Source: Oscillospiraceae bacterium
GTDB taxonomy: Bacteria; Bacillota; Clostridia; Oscillospirales; Oscillospiraceae
Direction: 5' to 3'
NCBI GenBank assembly: GCA_031264545.1
Contig: JAISDV010000204.1
Location: 1-32,033 of the forward strand
DNA length: 32,033 nucleotides
Part shown: positions 14,363-21,824 of the stretch, in pieces
Position numbering within the stretch: position 1 is the stretch's first letter
How the letters are laid out: each line of letters opens with the position of its first letter
Notes under the pieces: generated by a model
The model's database searches: none
Told to the model about the DNA's origin: nothing
The model's input: only the letters and a program-made list of their open reading frames with translations
Position numbers and translations under genes: made by a program

Positions 14363-15850
14363 TCAGCGTTTTTCCGCGTCGCCGCATTTCGCAAGCAAGC
14401 CGGAGATCTTATTTTTATCCGAAATGACTTTTTCGATACTGCCGATATATTCCGCGGGATATTTCGGATTGAATATGCGCTCAATACGCCCCCCGCCGCA
14501 GCACAGCTTCGTGGAAGCGCCGCCGCCGAGAGAAATGACCGAGCAAAGCTCTTCCATTATACATATGTTGTAGAGGCTTTCCGTGCTATCCCGCTGCCAG
14601 CCGACATTTTCAAAGCCGCCGGACATATATTTCTGGCGGTACAGGTAATATGGGGCATAGCCTGCCGTAAACAGGGCGGCGTTCGCATAGTCCAGCATTT
14701 TCCCGACCGCTGCGGGCGCGGGGCGCTCAGTCCCGCCGAGCATGAGCTCAGAGCCTTTTTTCAGCGCAAGCGTGTGGACTGTAATGTTTTCAGGAGAAAG
14801 CCGCAAAACAGCGTCCAGCGTTCTCCCGAAGCCCTCCGGCGTGTCCAGCGGCAGACCCGCGATGAGATCCATATTGACCTGAAATCCGCCCGCCTCGGCA
14901 ACGCGCGCGAGCGCGTCCAAAACGTCCCGGGCCGTATGCTTCCTGCCGATGGCCTCGAGCACGCTGTCGTCCATGGTCTGAGGATTGACGCTGACCCGCG
15001 TGACGCCGCGGCGTTTCAGCACCGTGAGCTTTTCCGCCGTGATCGTGTCCGGCCGGCCGGCCTCGACCGTGTATTCGCGGACAGCGGACAGGTCAAAGGC
15101 CTCCGAGAGCCGTCCGCACAGGAAGTCGAGCTGCTCCGCCGAGAGGACCGTCGGCGTCCCCCCGCCCATATAGACGCTGACCGGACGAAGGCCGAGACCG
15201 CACATCACCTGTGCCGTCGCCGCGAGCTCACGGTCAAGCGCCGCGAGGTATTCGGGAATGAGCCTCATACTCTTCCGGACGGCCTGGCTGACAAAGCTGC
15301 AGTAGGCGCAGCGCGTCGGGCAGAAGGGAATCCCAATATAAAGGCAGACGTCGTTTGTCCGCAGACTGCGGGCACAGTCCAGTCCGGCCCCGGCCGTGTA
15401 CAGGCACAGCCGCGCCCGGTCGGGGCTGACCCCGTAATCCCGCATGAAGGCGGAAAGCGCCGCCTTGTTCCGCATGCCGGTTTCCAGCAGATTGGAAAGG
15501 AGCTTTCCCGGTCTTATGCCTGTGAGCGAACCCCAGACCGGCTTTTCAAGCCCGGACTTCAGCGCGGCACGATAAAAAGAAAGCTTGATTATCCTCTGAA
15601 GATATTTTGCCCGCATCAATTCGCCGCTCAACGCTGAAACGCCGACCGCGGCTTTCCCGAGGTAACGCGCGTCCTCCAGAAAAAGCCTGCATACCGCGGT
15701 ATATCTCTCGGCGCCCTTATAGAGATAAAGCTCCGCCCTGTCCCCCTCCGGCGCTTCCGCAGGATATTCCGGACGCTCCCCTGGAAACAGGGTCAGCAGC
15801 ATCTGCTCGGCTGCGTAACGGTACCCGTGACCATAAAGAAACAGCTTCAT
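14363..15850 (-). CDS. hemZ: HemZ-type radical SAM coproporphyrinogen III dehydrogenase-like protein
   Basis: 495 residues. The radical-SAM cluster motif is GIPFCPTRCAYCSF (Cys177, Cys181, Cys184). The VYMGGGTPTVLSAEQL, TVEAGRPDTI and RVSVNPQTMDDSVL stretches are typical of HemN/HemZ relatives. HemZ is the oxygen-independent relative of HemN in Gram-positives. The roughly 160 N-terminal residues before the cluster fit HemZ rather than HemN or HemW. True coproporphyrinogen oxidase activity is not proven, and related proteins may be heme chaperones. The ATG overlaps the scfB stop (ATGA) without a strong ribosome site of its own, so translation is probably coupled to the maturase. Confidence 0.85.
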   Translation of the reverse strand: MKLFLYGHGYRYAAEQMLLTLFPGERPEYPAEAPEGDRAELYLYKGAERYTAVCRLFLEDARYLGKAAVGVSALSGELMRAKYLQRIIKLSFYRAALKSGLEKPVWGSLTGIRPGKLLSNLLETGMRNKAALSAFMRDYGVSPDRARLCLYTAGAGLDCARSLRTNDVCLYIGIPFCPTRCAYCSFVSQAVRKSMRLIPEYLAALDRELAATAQVMCGLGLRPVSVYMGGGTPTVLSAEQLDFLCGRLSEAFDLSAVREYTVEAGRPDTITAEKLTVLKRRGVTRVSVNPQTMDDSVLEAIGRKHTARDVLDALARVAEAGGFQVNMDLIAGLPLDTPEGFGRTLDAVLRLSPENITVHTLALKKGSELMLGGTERPAPAAVGKMLDYANAALFTAGYAPYYLYRQKYMSGGFENVGWQRDSTESLYNICIMEELCSVISLGGGASTKLCCGGGRIERIFNPKYPAEYIGSIEKVISDKNKISGLLAKCGDAEKR

Positions 15851-17292
15851 ATGATATCGGGATAGCTGCCGTTTGCCGAAGCGTCAAGGCACAAGGCGCT
15901 TTCCGCGCGGTCTTCGGTTTCGGTGATGTGCTCGGCCGCCTTAAGCATGATCGCACATTCCATACGTTTTTTGAAAAGCGTGCAGCCGTAATCGTTGATT
16001 CCGGCGATGTCGCCTGCGGCGTGATAGGCGTTCGCCGCGCAGCCGCCGCTGCAATAGAGCTTCGCCCAACAGTTTTGGCAGGCGGGGCGCGCATAGGCAT
16101 TGCAGCTGCGAAAGTGCTCGCGCAGGGCGGTGTTCTTCACGCCGTCCCAAAGGTTCCCCATTGAATAGTCCGGATCGCCCACGAACTGGTGGCAGGGAAA
16201 AAGCTCGCCCCAGGTGGTCACGGCAAGGTATTCTGTCCCGCTTCCGCAGCCGGCCAGGCGCTTATAGATGCACGGCCCGCCTTCGAGGTCGAGCATGTAG
16301 TGATAGAAAGTAAAGCCCCTGTTTTCTTTATTGCGTTTAATCATTTCCTTCGCCAATATTTCGTACTGCTCAAGCAGCACGGGCAGATCGTCCTCGGTCA
16401 GGGCGCAGGGGTCATCCGGAGAGCAGACGACCGGCTCCATAGACAGCGCTTGAAAGCCCAGATCAGCCATATGGAAAATATCGTTTGTAAAGTCGGTGTT
16501 GTGATGCGTAAAGGTTCCGCGAAGATAGTATTCTCTTTTCCCGCGCATTTCAATGAATTTTTGGAATTTTGGAATGATAAGCGCATAGCTGCCCTTGCCG
16601 TTCGGGGTCTTTCTGAGACGATCATGCACCTGCTCGCGTCCGTCAAGGCTCAGGACGACATTATGTATCTCGCGGTTGGCAAAGTCGATCACCTCATCGT
16701 CAAGAAGCAGTCCGTTTGTCGTGAGGGTAAAACGGAAGCGCTTGCCTGTTTCGGCTTCCCTGGAACGGGCATAGGCGACGACAGCCTTGCATACCGCCCA
16801 GTTCATCAGCGGCTCCCCGCCGAAGAAGTCAATATCGAGCGTCTTCTGTCCGCCCGAATTTTCGATCAGAAACTCGACGGCCTTTTTTCCGACCTCGAGG
16901 CTCATGACCGCCCGCTCGCCGCGATATTTGCCCTGGGCGGCAAAGCAGTATTCACAGCTGAGATTACAGGCGTGCGCGACATGAAGGCACAGCGCTTTGA
17001 TCGCGCGGCTGTTATTTTTAAAGTCGCAGGCGTGTTCGCCGAAGCAGTCCTCTGAAAAGAGCTTACCCTCGGCTTTCAGCTCCGCGACGTCGGTCAGGCA
17101 GCTGTACACCTCATCCGGCGTGATTTCCGGATCACCGGCGTATTTCTCCAGCGCGCGCGCAACGATCTCCTCCGCCGTATGCGTCTGAAAAAGCGCGATG
17201 ACGTCATAGGCCAGCGCATCTACGGAATGGACGGCGCCGCTGAACACGTCCAGTACGATGTGATACCCATTGAGTTGGTATTGATGGATCAT
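15847..17292 (-). CDS. scfB: radical SAM thioether-forming maturase of the SCIFF peptide
   Basis: 481 residues. Residues 1-90 form the peptide-recognition (RRE-like) region. The radical-SAM motif is CNLSCEYC (Cys109, Cys113, Cys116), followed by DFFGGEPLMNW. The C-terminal SPASM/twitch region supplies many cysteines for auxiliary 4Fe-4S clusters (Cys341, 349, 367, 405, 408, 414, 418, 437). SCIFF maturases join cysteine sulfurs to alpha carbons of other residues in the small peptide ScfA, making a ranthipeptide-type (gamma-thioether) product. The peptide gene lies 108 bases upstream, separated by a hairpin with a T-run. AGGTACTT-type ribosome site before the ATG at 17292. The final role of the SCIFF product is unknown. 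Confidence 0.93.
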   Translation of the reverse strand: MIHQYQLNGYHIVLDVFSGAVHSVDALAYDVIALFQTHTAEEIVARALEKYAGDPEITPDEVYSCLTDVAELKAEGKLFSEDCFGEHACDFKNNSRAIKALCLHVAHACNLSCEYCFAAQGKYRGERAVMSLEVGKKAVEFLIENSGGQKTLDIDFFGGEPLMNWAVCKAVVAYARSREAETGKRFRFTLTTNGLLLDDEVIDFANREIHNVVLSLDGREQVHDRLRKTPNGKGSYALIIPKFQKFIEMRGKREYYLRGTFTHHNTDFTNDIFHMADLGFQALSMEPVVCSPDDPCALTEDDLPVLLEQYEILAKEMIKRNKENRGFTFYHYMLDLEGGPCIYKRLAGCGSGTEYLAVTTWGELFPCHQFVGDPDYSMGNLWDGVKNTALREHFRSCNAYARPACQNCWAKLYCSGGCAANAYHAAGDIAGINDYGCTLFKKRMECAIMLKAAEHITETEDRAESALCLDASANGSYPDII

Positions 17293-17338
17293 AAGTACCT
17301 CCGGCTCCGGCGGCTTTATCCGCCCCGCGCAGACAGGG

Positions 17339-17374
17339 AAAAATGCTGTTCGGCCAAAACGGGACGAACAGCAT
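17339..17374 (-). terminator. attenuating terminator between scfA and scfB
   Basis: Minus strand: ATGCTGTTCG (17374-17365), 12-base loop, CGAACAGCAT (17352-17343), then a T-run to 17339. A full-strength hairpin between peptide and maturase would give much more peptide mRNA than maturase mRNA, as is usual for precursor-maturase pairs. Confidence 0.8.
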
Positions 17375-17400
17375 CCGATGCTTTTTCCGGGGTCAGGCGC

Positions 17401-17553
17401 TTATCTGCACTTCTCGCAGACCTGGTTCGCGACGCCGCAGGAGGTCTTGCACGCGGATTGGCAGGAAGTCTGGCACGCGCCGCAGCCGCCTGTCTTCAGG
17501 GTCTTTTTAAGATCGCGGGTGCTGAGCGTTTTGATTCTTTTCATGGCTTTCAT
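17401..17553 (-). CDS. scfA: SCIFF ribosomal peptide precursor
   Basis: 50 residues. The first 23 form a lysine/arginine-rich leader, then the near-invariant core CGACQTSCQSACKTSC and VANQVC. The six canonical cysteines are at 24, 27, 31, 35, 39 and 46. An extra seventh cysteine (49) sits in the C-terminal EKCR. The core is cross-linked by the neighbouring radical-SAM enzyme. Start: the ATG at 17553 has AAGGAG 8 bases upstream; the Met at codon 4 would be too far. A textbook promoter lies upstream. The function of mature SCIFF peptides, widespread in Clostridia, is not established. Confidence 0.93.
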   Translation of the reverse strand: MKAMKRIKTLSTRDLKKTLKTGGCGACQTSCQSACKTSCGVANQVCEKCR

Positions 17554-17588
17554 AGCTGATACTCCTTAAAGATCGACTGCTGTATTCT

Positions 17589-17617
17589 AATATAGAATAT
17601 ATCGCCCCGCTTGTCAA
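17589..17617 (-). promoter_or_regulatory. strong sigma-A promoter of scfA
   Basis: Minus strand: TTGACA (17617-17612), 17 bases, TATATT (17594-17589). It is likely also the main promoter of the downstream scfB-hemZ genes by read-through. Confidence 0.85.
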
Positions 17618-17663
17618 GGGCGGCGCCGTTTTTGAAGACGTGCCGCGGCAAGCTATACAACCG

Positions 17664-17690
17664 CCCTGCGGCGTGTCCCACGCCACAGGG
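17664..17690 (-). terminator. GC-rich hairpin after the decarboxylase-family gene
   Basis: A 12-bp stem (17664-17675 with 17679-17690) with a 3-base loop and one G-T pair. There is no real T-run on the minus strand, so it is only a possible terminator. It separates the decarboxylase gene from the scfA promoter. Confidence 0.45.
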
Positions 17691-17733
17691 TTAAATCCAA
17701 GCGCGTGCGCACATGCGCGTAAAAATACCGTTT

Positions 17734-19227
17734 CTATCTGAGTACGCAGACAGTTTTCGGCATACCGCCGCCGCTGCCGTAAAGCAAAACGCCGGCCTCG
17801 CGCTGAATAGACAGGCTGCTGACCACCTCATCCGTCAACTCCTCGCCGGGTACGACCAGCGGGATGCCGGGGGGGTATGCCCAGATATATTCCGCGCAGA
17901 TCCGGCCACGCGCGTCGCGGAGGGCAAGCGCCCGCGCGGGCTGCCTGCGCGCCTGCGATACGGCCATCCGCCTCGGCGGTATCTTCGGAGCAGTAAAGGG
18001 AACGCGCGGAGCCGTCCGCCTGACGCCCGCGTCCACCGCGGCGAGCGCCGCCGCAAGTTTTTCAAGGTGCTCGTCGCTGTCGAGCAAGCCGGTCATCGCG
18101 ACCGCATGGCCGCAGGCGGCCATTTCACACTCTATGCCGAAGCCGGCGCGGAGCGCGTCCATAACGGCCACGCCGGTCGTGTCCGTCCCTTCACAGGAAA
18201 TCAGGATTTTGCTCCTGTCGAAGCCGCAGACCTCGGCACTCTCAATGCCGCGGCCCGAATAGCCCGCCTGATGACCCCGTTTCTGACAGGAAAAAAGCTC
18301 GCCGTGGCCCGGAAGCCGCAGATTTTGAACAGGTGAAAGCAGCCCGTCAAAGCGGTCGAGCCGTGCGCGCCACGCCTGAAAAAGCGCGCTCCCGCGCTCC
18401 TCGACCAGCTCGCGCGTACCATCGATCGCGGCCATGAGCAGGTATGAGGGACTGCTCGTCTCATATACGGATAGCTCGCGCAGGATATCCTCTCTCCGGA
18501 TAAGCCCGCCTGAGAGATGGAGAAGTCCCGTCTGCGTGAGTCCCGTGAGTGTTTTGTGGACGCTCTGTATAACGATATCCGCCCCCGCATGGACAGCCCC
18601 GCCCGTGAAATAGGGTGACAGGCCGAGGTGTGCGCCGTGCGCCTCGTCCACGATCAGGGGTGAGCCGTACATATGGCAAATTACGGCAATTTCCGCAATG
18701 TTGCTGATCACGCCCTCATAGGTCGGGCTTGTCAGGATAATTGGAGTACCAAGATTATCCTGTACCGCGATTTCTATCGCCTTGGGTGAAATGCTGCCGC
18801 AAAAGCCGAAGCCGGCGACTGTCGGCGGCGCGATGTAAACGGGCGTAAGCCCGTTCAGCTCCGCGGCGTTATAGACCGAGCGGTGACAGTTTCTCGCCAT
18901 GATGAGCGTCCCGTTTCCGCAGAGCTTTGAAGCCGCGGCGACGGCGGCAAGAATGCCGCAGGTCGAGCCGTTTACGAGGAAAAAAGCGTCGGCGCTGTTC
19001 CAGAGCGCTGCGGCCCTTTTCATGGCTTCGCGCAAGATCCCATGCGGATGATGCAGGTCGTCAAAGCCCGCGATTTCGGTAATATCATACCGCGCGCCCA
19101 GCTTTTCGAGAAATGCGATGCCGGCGGCGTTGCGTTTATGCCCGGGAACATGCATGGGTACGGCGCCGGAGGCCGCATAGGCCTTAAGCTGTTGAAACAG
19201 CGAGGGAAAGGCATCGTCTTTTATCAT
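17734..19227 (-). CDS. Orn/Lys/Arg decarboxylase-family PLP enzyme
   Basis: 497 residues. Fold-type I PLP enzyme with an aminotransferase-like core: VPMHVPGHKRN at the N-terminus, VNGSTCGILAA, IVDEAHGAHLG (PLP-binding Asp), and SVHKTLTGLTQ holding the Schiff-base lysine. The C-terminal decarboxylase domain (about 390-490) includes PPGIPLVVPGEEL. It would decarboxylate lysine, ornithine or arginine to a polyamine precursor; the substrate cannot be told. The compact form without the N-terminal wing domain is typical of Gram-positive (SpeA/Cad/YaaO-type) members. Start: the ATG at 19227 has GGAGG upstream; a 26-residue upstream extension has no such support. Confidence 0.88.
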   Translation of the reverse strand: MIKDDAFPSLFQQLKAYAASGAVPMHVPGHKRNAAGIAFLEKLGARYDITEIAGFDDLHHPHGILREAMKRAAALWNSADAFFLVNGSTCGILAAVAAASKLCGNGTLIMARNCHRSVYNAAELNGLTPVYIAPPTVAGFGFCGSISPKAIEIAVQDNLGTPIILTSPTYEGVISNIAEIAVICHMYGSPLIVDEAHGAHLGLSPYFTGGAVHAGADIVIQSVHKTLTGLTQTGLLHLSGGLIRREDILRELSVYETSSPSYLLMAAIDGTRELVEERGSALFQAWRARLDRFDGLLSPVQNLRLPGHGELFSCQKRGHQAGYSGRGIESAEVCGFDRSKILISCEGTDTTGVAVMDALRAGFGIECEMAACGHAVAMTGLLDSDEHLEKLAAALAAVDAGVRRTAPRVPFTAPKIPPRRMAVSQARRQPARALALRDARGRICAEYIWAYPPGIPLVVPGEELTDEVVSSLSIQREAGVLLYGSGGGMPKTVCVLR

Positions 19228-19303
19228 GAAGCACCTCCATATCGGCCCCGGTCGGAAGCGCATAGGCTTCCGCTGTGTGACGGCTTCGGATATCGGCAAG
19301 TCC

Positions 19304-19333
19304 ATTATAATATCGTCCGCGGCCGATTATCAA
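19304..19333 (-). promoter_or_regulatory. sigma-A promoter of the decarboxylase-family gene
   Basis: Minus strand: TTGATA (19333-19328), 18 bases, TATAAT (19309-19304). Confidence 0.7.
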
Positions 19334-19363
19334 CATATTTCACCGCTTGATTTTTTGCAAGCA

Positions 19364-19394
19364 AATCCCGGGAGAAAAAAATTCTCCCGGGATT
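19364..19394 (-). terminator. perfect 13-bp inverted repeat after rpsT, probable terminator
   Basis: Arms 19364-19376 and 19382-19394 with a 5-base loop. The T-rich stretch on the minus strand lies in the loop and not after the stem, so the role is inferred from its position after rpsT. A second 7-bp hairpin (19411-19417 with 19439-19445) directly follows the rpsT stop and is trailed by a T6 stretch a few bases on. Either or both could end the rpsT message. Confidence 0.6.
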
Positions 19395-19445
19395 GACAAA
19401 AAACGCCTTTGCACAGCTATCAAAGCTGAAAATATTCGGCTGTGC

Positions 19446-19709
19446 TTATTGCATTTCGCTGAGCTTGACGGTAAGCCTGGATTTTTTGTGAGCCGCGCAG
19501 TTCTTGTGGATCAGATGCTTTGACGCGGCATGGTCGATCGTTTTGACAGCGACCTTATAGGCACTGACGGCTGTTTCGCGATCGCCCTCTGTAATTGCCG
19601 CGTCGAACTTCTTCAGGTTAGTTTTGAGCAAAGTTTTTGCCGCCCTGTTTTTCACGTTTCGGGCCTTGGCAAGGGCGTCTCTCTTCGCCGCAGATTTAAT
19701 ATTGGGCAC
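19446..19709 (-). CDS. rpsT: 30S ribosomal protein S20
   Basis: 87 residues, normal for S20, and very rich in Lys and Ala: MPNIKSAAKRDALAKARN at the start, then KTIDHAASKHLIHKNCAAHKKSRL. It binds the 5' domain of 16S rRNA during 30S assembly. The start codon is GTG (19709) behind AGGAGGAGG, a non-ATG start as often seen for autoregulated S20. Monocistronic, with its own promoter and hairpins. Confidence 0.97.
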   Translation of the reverse strand: MPNIKSAAKRDALAKARNVKNRAAKTLLKTNLKKFDAAITEGDRETAVSAYKVAVKTIDHAASKHLIHKNCAAHKKSRLTVKLSEMQ

Positions 19710-19763
19710 TGGTTGCCACCTCCTCCTATAAGCAGTCGCGTCATAAATATTCCGCGGACATTA

Positions 19764-19792
19764 ATTCTACCACTAAAAATCACCGTTTGCAA
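19764..19792 (-). promoter_or_regulatory. sigma-A promoter of rpsT
   Basis: Minus strand: TTGCAA (19792-19787), 17 bases, TAGAAT (19769-19764). Confidence 0.8.
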
Positions 19793-19912
19793 GAATTTTT
19801 TCAGTTTTTTCTTTTTTCTTTTTGAGTAAAATCGAGAAGCTGCTTGATAATGCGGAACGGCGGAAAATGACCGCTTTGGCGGTATTTTGCGCTGTGCATA
19901 CAGGTTCTCATA

Positions 19913-19941
19913 GTATAAGCCGGCTGTTAACGCAGAGACTA
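19913..19941 (+). promoter_or_regulatory. possible forespore (sigma-G-like) promoter of gpr
   Basis: GTATA (19913-19917) fits the sigma-G -35. After 17 bases GAGACTA (19935-19941) matches five of seven bases of the CATACTA-type -10. The call rests partly on gpr being a forespore gene in Bacillus. No better sigma-A promoter is seen. The ribosome site GGAGGAG follows. Confidence 0.35.
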
Positions 19942-19969
19942 TACATAAAATATTGACGGAGGAGCAGGA

Positions 19970-20854
19970 ATGGAAGGCTTCAGGCAACGGACCGATCTCG
20001 CCGCCGAGGCAAGGGAATTGGCGGCAGCCGGGAAAGCGGAGGAGCTGGAAGGCGTAAGCTTCGAGGAAATCGCAGCGGAGGAATTTAAATACCAAAAATT
20101 GTCAATTGCGAATGAAGCCGGCGCAGCGGCGATCGGAAAACCTGTTGGAACATACTATACGGCATTCCTTTCCTCCGTCTTAAGACGTGAAAGCGGCAGC
20201 TTTATCGCTGCGGTTTCAGCGCTTGCCGGACTATTGCGGGAATTGGCCGGCGAACCGGGCGGCCTAAGTCTGGTTGTGGGTCTGGGAAATAGGAATATAA
20301 CCCCGGATGCGATTGGTCCTGTTTCAGCCGCGGCGGTGCTTGTTACGCGCCATTTAAAAAGGCATGTGCCGGAGGATTTTGCCTTCCTCAGTCCGGTCGC
20401 AGTCGTTACGCCCGGTGTTCTCGGGACGAGCGGGATCGAGAGCGCCGACTATATCAAATGGATCTGCCTGAGGCTCAGGCCGGACAGGGTTATTGTCGTC
20501 GATGCGTTGGCTGCCCGTAATCCGGACAGGCTGTGCAGGACGGTTCAAATGACTGACACAGGCATCACGCCCGGCTCAGGCGTCGGCAACAGCCGCAGTG
20601 CAATCAACAAAGAAATGCTCGGCATTCCCGTCATTGCGATAGGCGTTCCCACTGTGATCGATATTCGCAGTCTTCTTCTGGACATGGGAGAGGGTACGCT
20701 TTCAAAAAAAGCAATAGATGCGAACGCTATGATCGTCACCCCCAGGAACATTGACAGCGAAGTCAGCTGTGCCGGGCGGGTAGTCGCTTACGCGATTAAT
20801 CTTGCGCTTCATAACGGACTGACTGTTGAAGACATTGATATGCTCATCGGCTGA
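19970..20854 (+). CDS. gpr: spore germination protease
   Basis: 294 residues. GPR cleaves the small acid-soluble proteins that coat spore DNA when a spore germinates; it is made in the forespore as an inactive zymogen. Family features: the propeptide-mature junction region FRQRTDLAAEA at the N-terminus, LVVGLGNRNITPDAIGP, the TSGIESADYIKW region, VIVVDALAARNP, and TDTGITPGSGVGNSR followed by IGVPTVID. It is somewhat shorter than the Bacillus enzyme because of a short propeptide. Start: the ATG at 19970 with GGAGGAG upstream. Its presence is good evidence that the host forms endospores. Confidence 0.93.
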   Translation: MEGFRQRTDLAAEARELAAAGKAEELEGVSFEEIAAEEFKYQKLSIANEAGAAAIGKPVGTYYTAFLSSVLRRESGSFIAAVSALAGLLRELAGEPGGLSLVVGLGNRNITPDAIGPVSAAAVLVTRHLKRHVPEDFAFLSPVAVVTPGVLGTSGIESADYIKWICLRLRPDRVIVVDALAARNPDRLCRTVQMTDTGITPGSGVGNSRSAINKEMLGIPVIAIGVPTVIDIRSLLLDMGEGTLSKKAIDANAMIVTPRNIDSEVSCAGRVVAYAINLALHNGLTVEDIDMLIG

Positions 20855-20862
20855 GTGCGCCC

Positions 20863-20912
20863 TTTTCTTCTGAGGGCAATGTTTCACGTGAAACATTGCC
20901 CTCAGAAGAAAA
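20863..20912. promoter_or_regulatory. parS: parS centromere site inside a 50-bp perfect palindrome
   Basis: The 16-base core TGTTTCACGTGAAACA (20880-20895) is the standard Firmicutes parS, the loading site for ParB. It forms the exact centre of a perfect palindrome with 25-base arms (20863-20887 and 20888-20912). It lies between gpr and parA, next to the genes for the proteins that use it. The 17-base arm extensions outside parS are not needed for ParB binding. They may double as a transcription stop for gpr or as a cruciform. Confidence 0.95.
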
Positions 20913-20935
20913 TTACAGCATCGCCGCTAAAGACA

Positions 20936-20964
20936 TTGAAAACGCTGTCCCAAACTGTTATAAT
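20936..20964 (+). promoter_or_regulatory. sigma-A promoter of parA-parB
   Basis: TTGAAA (20936-20941), 17 bases ending in TGT (extended -10), TATAAT (20959-20964). It starts 24 bases after the parS palindrome, so ParB spreading could repress it. Confidence 0.85.
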
Positions 20965-21003
20965 AAACAGCAAGACATAGAAAGGGCGCCAGGGAACACC
21001 ATT

Positions 21004-21792
21004 ATGGGCAAAATCATCGCAATAGTTAACCAGAAAGGCGGAGTGGGAAAAACGACTACCTGTGTCAACCTTTCCTATGCGCTGCACCTCCGAGGTAAGA
21101 AAGTGCTGCTCTGCGACTGCGACCCACAGGGGAACAGCACCTCCGGTCTCGGCGTCGACAAAAGCACGAGTCCGAATACATATGACGTGATCATGAACGG
21201 CGAATCGCCGGAAAATGCGGCAGTTCAAACGAAATTCGGGAGCCTTCTTCCGGCCAACCGAGAGCTTACAGGGGCGCTTATTGAACTCGTAGGCGTTGAT
21301 GAACGGGAATTTGTGCTGAAAAAGGCGCTTGCCGCGGTCAAAGAGCAGTACGATTACGTGTTTATCGACTGTCCGCCCTCGCTCGAACTCTTGACGCTCA
21401 ACGCCCTCTGCGCCGCGGACAGCGTACTTGTTCCGGTACAGTGCGAATACTTCGCGCTGGAAGGCTTGACCGACTTGGTCGCAACCGTCAAAACAGTCAA
21501 CAAACGCCTGAATACCAATTTGAAGTTCGAAGGCTTCGTGCTGACCATGTATGATTCCCGTACTAAGCTTTCTCTCGAGGTCGAGGCGGAAATCAAAAAG
21601 TTTTTTGGAAACAAGGTGTACGAAACCCGAATACCGAGAAATGTCCGCCTGAGTGAAGCGCCAAGCCATGGAAAGCCTGTCATTGCTTATGACAAAGCCT
21701 CAAAGGGAAGCCGGGCCTATCTGAAGCTGGCAAGCGAATTCCTCACGGCACAGGGCGGAAAGCGTATAAAACAAGGGTTGTTCGGGCTGTAA
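21004..21792 (+). CDS. parA: chromosome partitioning ATPase ParA/Soj
   Basis: 262 residues. Deviant Walker A KGGVGKTT (11-18) right after the N-terminal strand, then DCDPQGNSTSGLG and the FIDCPPSLELLTLNAL Walker B region, and VLTMYDSRTKLS. It binds DNA nonspecifically as an ATP dimer and works with ParB-parS in origin segregation and replication control. The ATG at 21004 gives the standard N-terminus; an upstream in-frame ATG at 20896 lies inside the palindrome and is not credible. Weak AGGGA ribosome site. parB follows after 32 bases. Confidence 0.95.
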   Translation: MGKIIAIVNQKGGVGKTTTCVNLSYALHLRGKKVLLCDCDPQGNSTSGLGVDKSTSPNTYDVIMNGESPENAAVQTKFGSLLPANRELTGALIELVGVDEREFVLKKALAAVKEQYDYVFIDCPPSLELLTLNALCAADSVLVPVQCEYFALEGLTDLVATVKTVNKRLNTNLKFEGFVLTMYDSRTKLSLEVEAEIKKFFGNKVYETRIPRNVRLSEAPSHGKPVIAYDKASKGSRAYLKLASEFLTAQGGKRIKQGLFGL

Positions 21793-21824
21793 ATCGGCGG
21801 AACTATAGATATTAGGAGGTCGTT

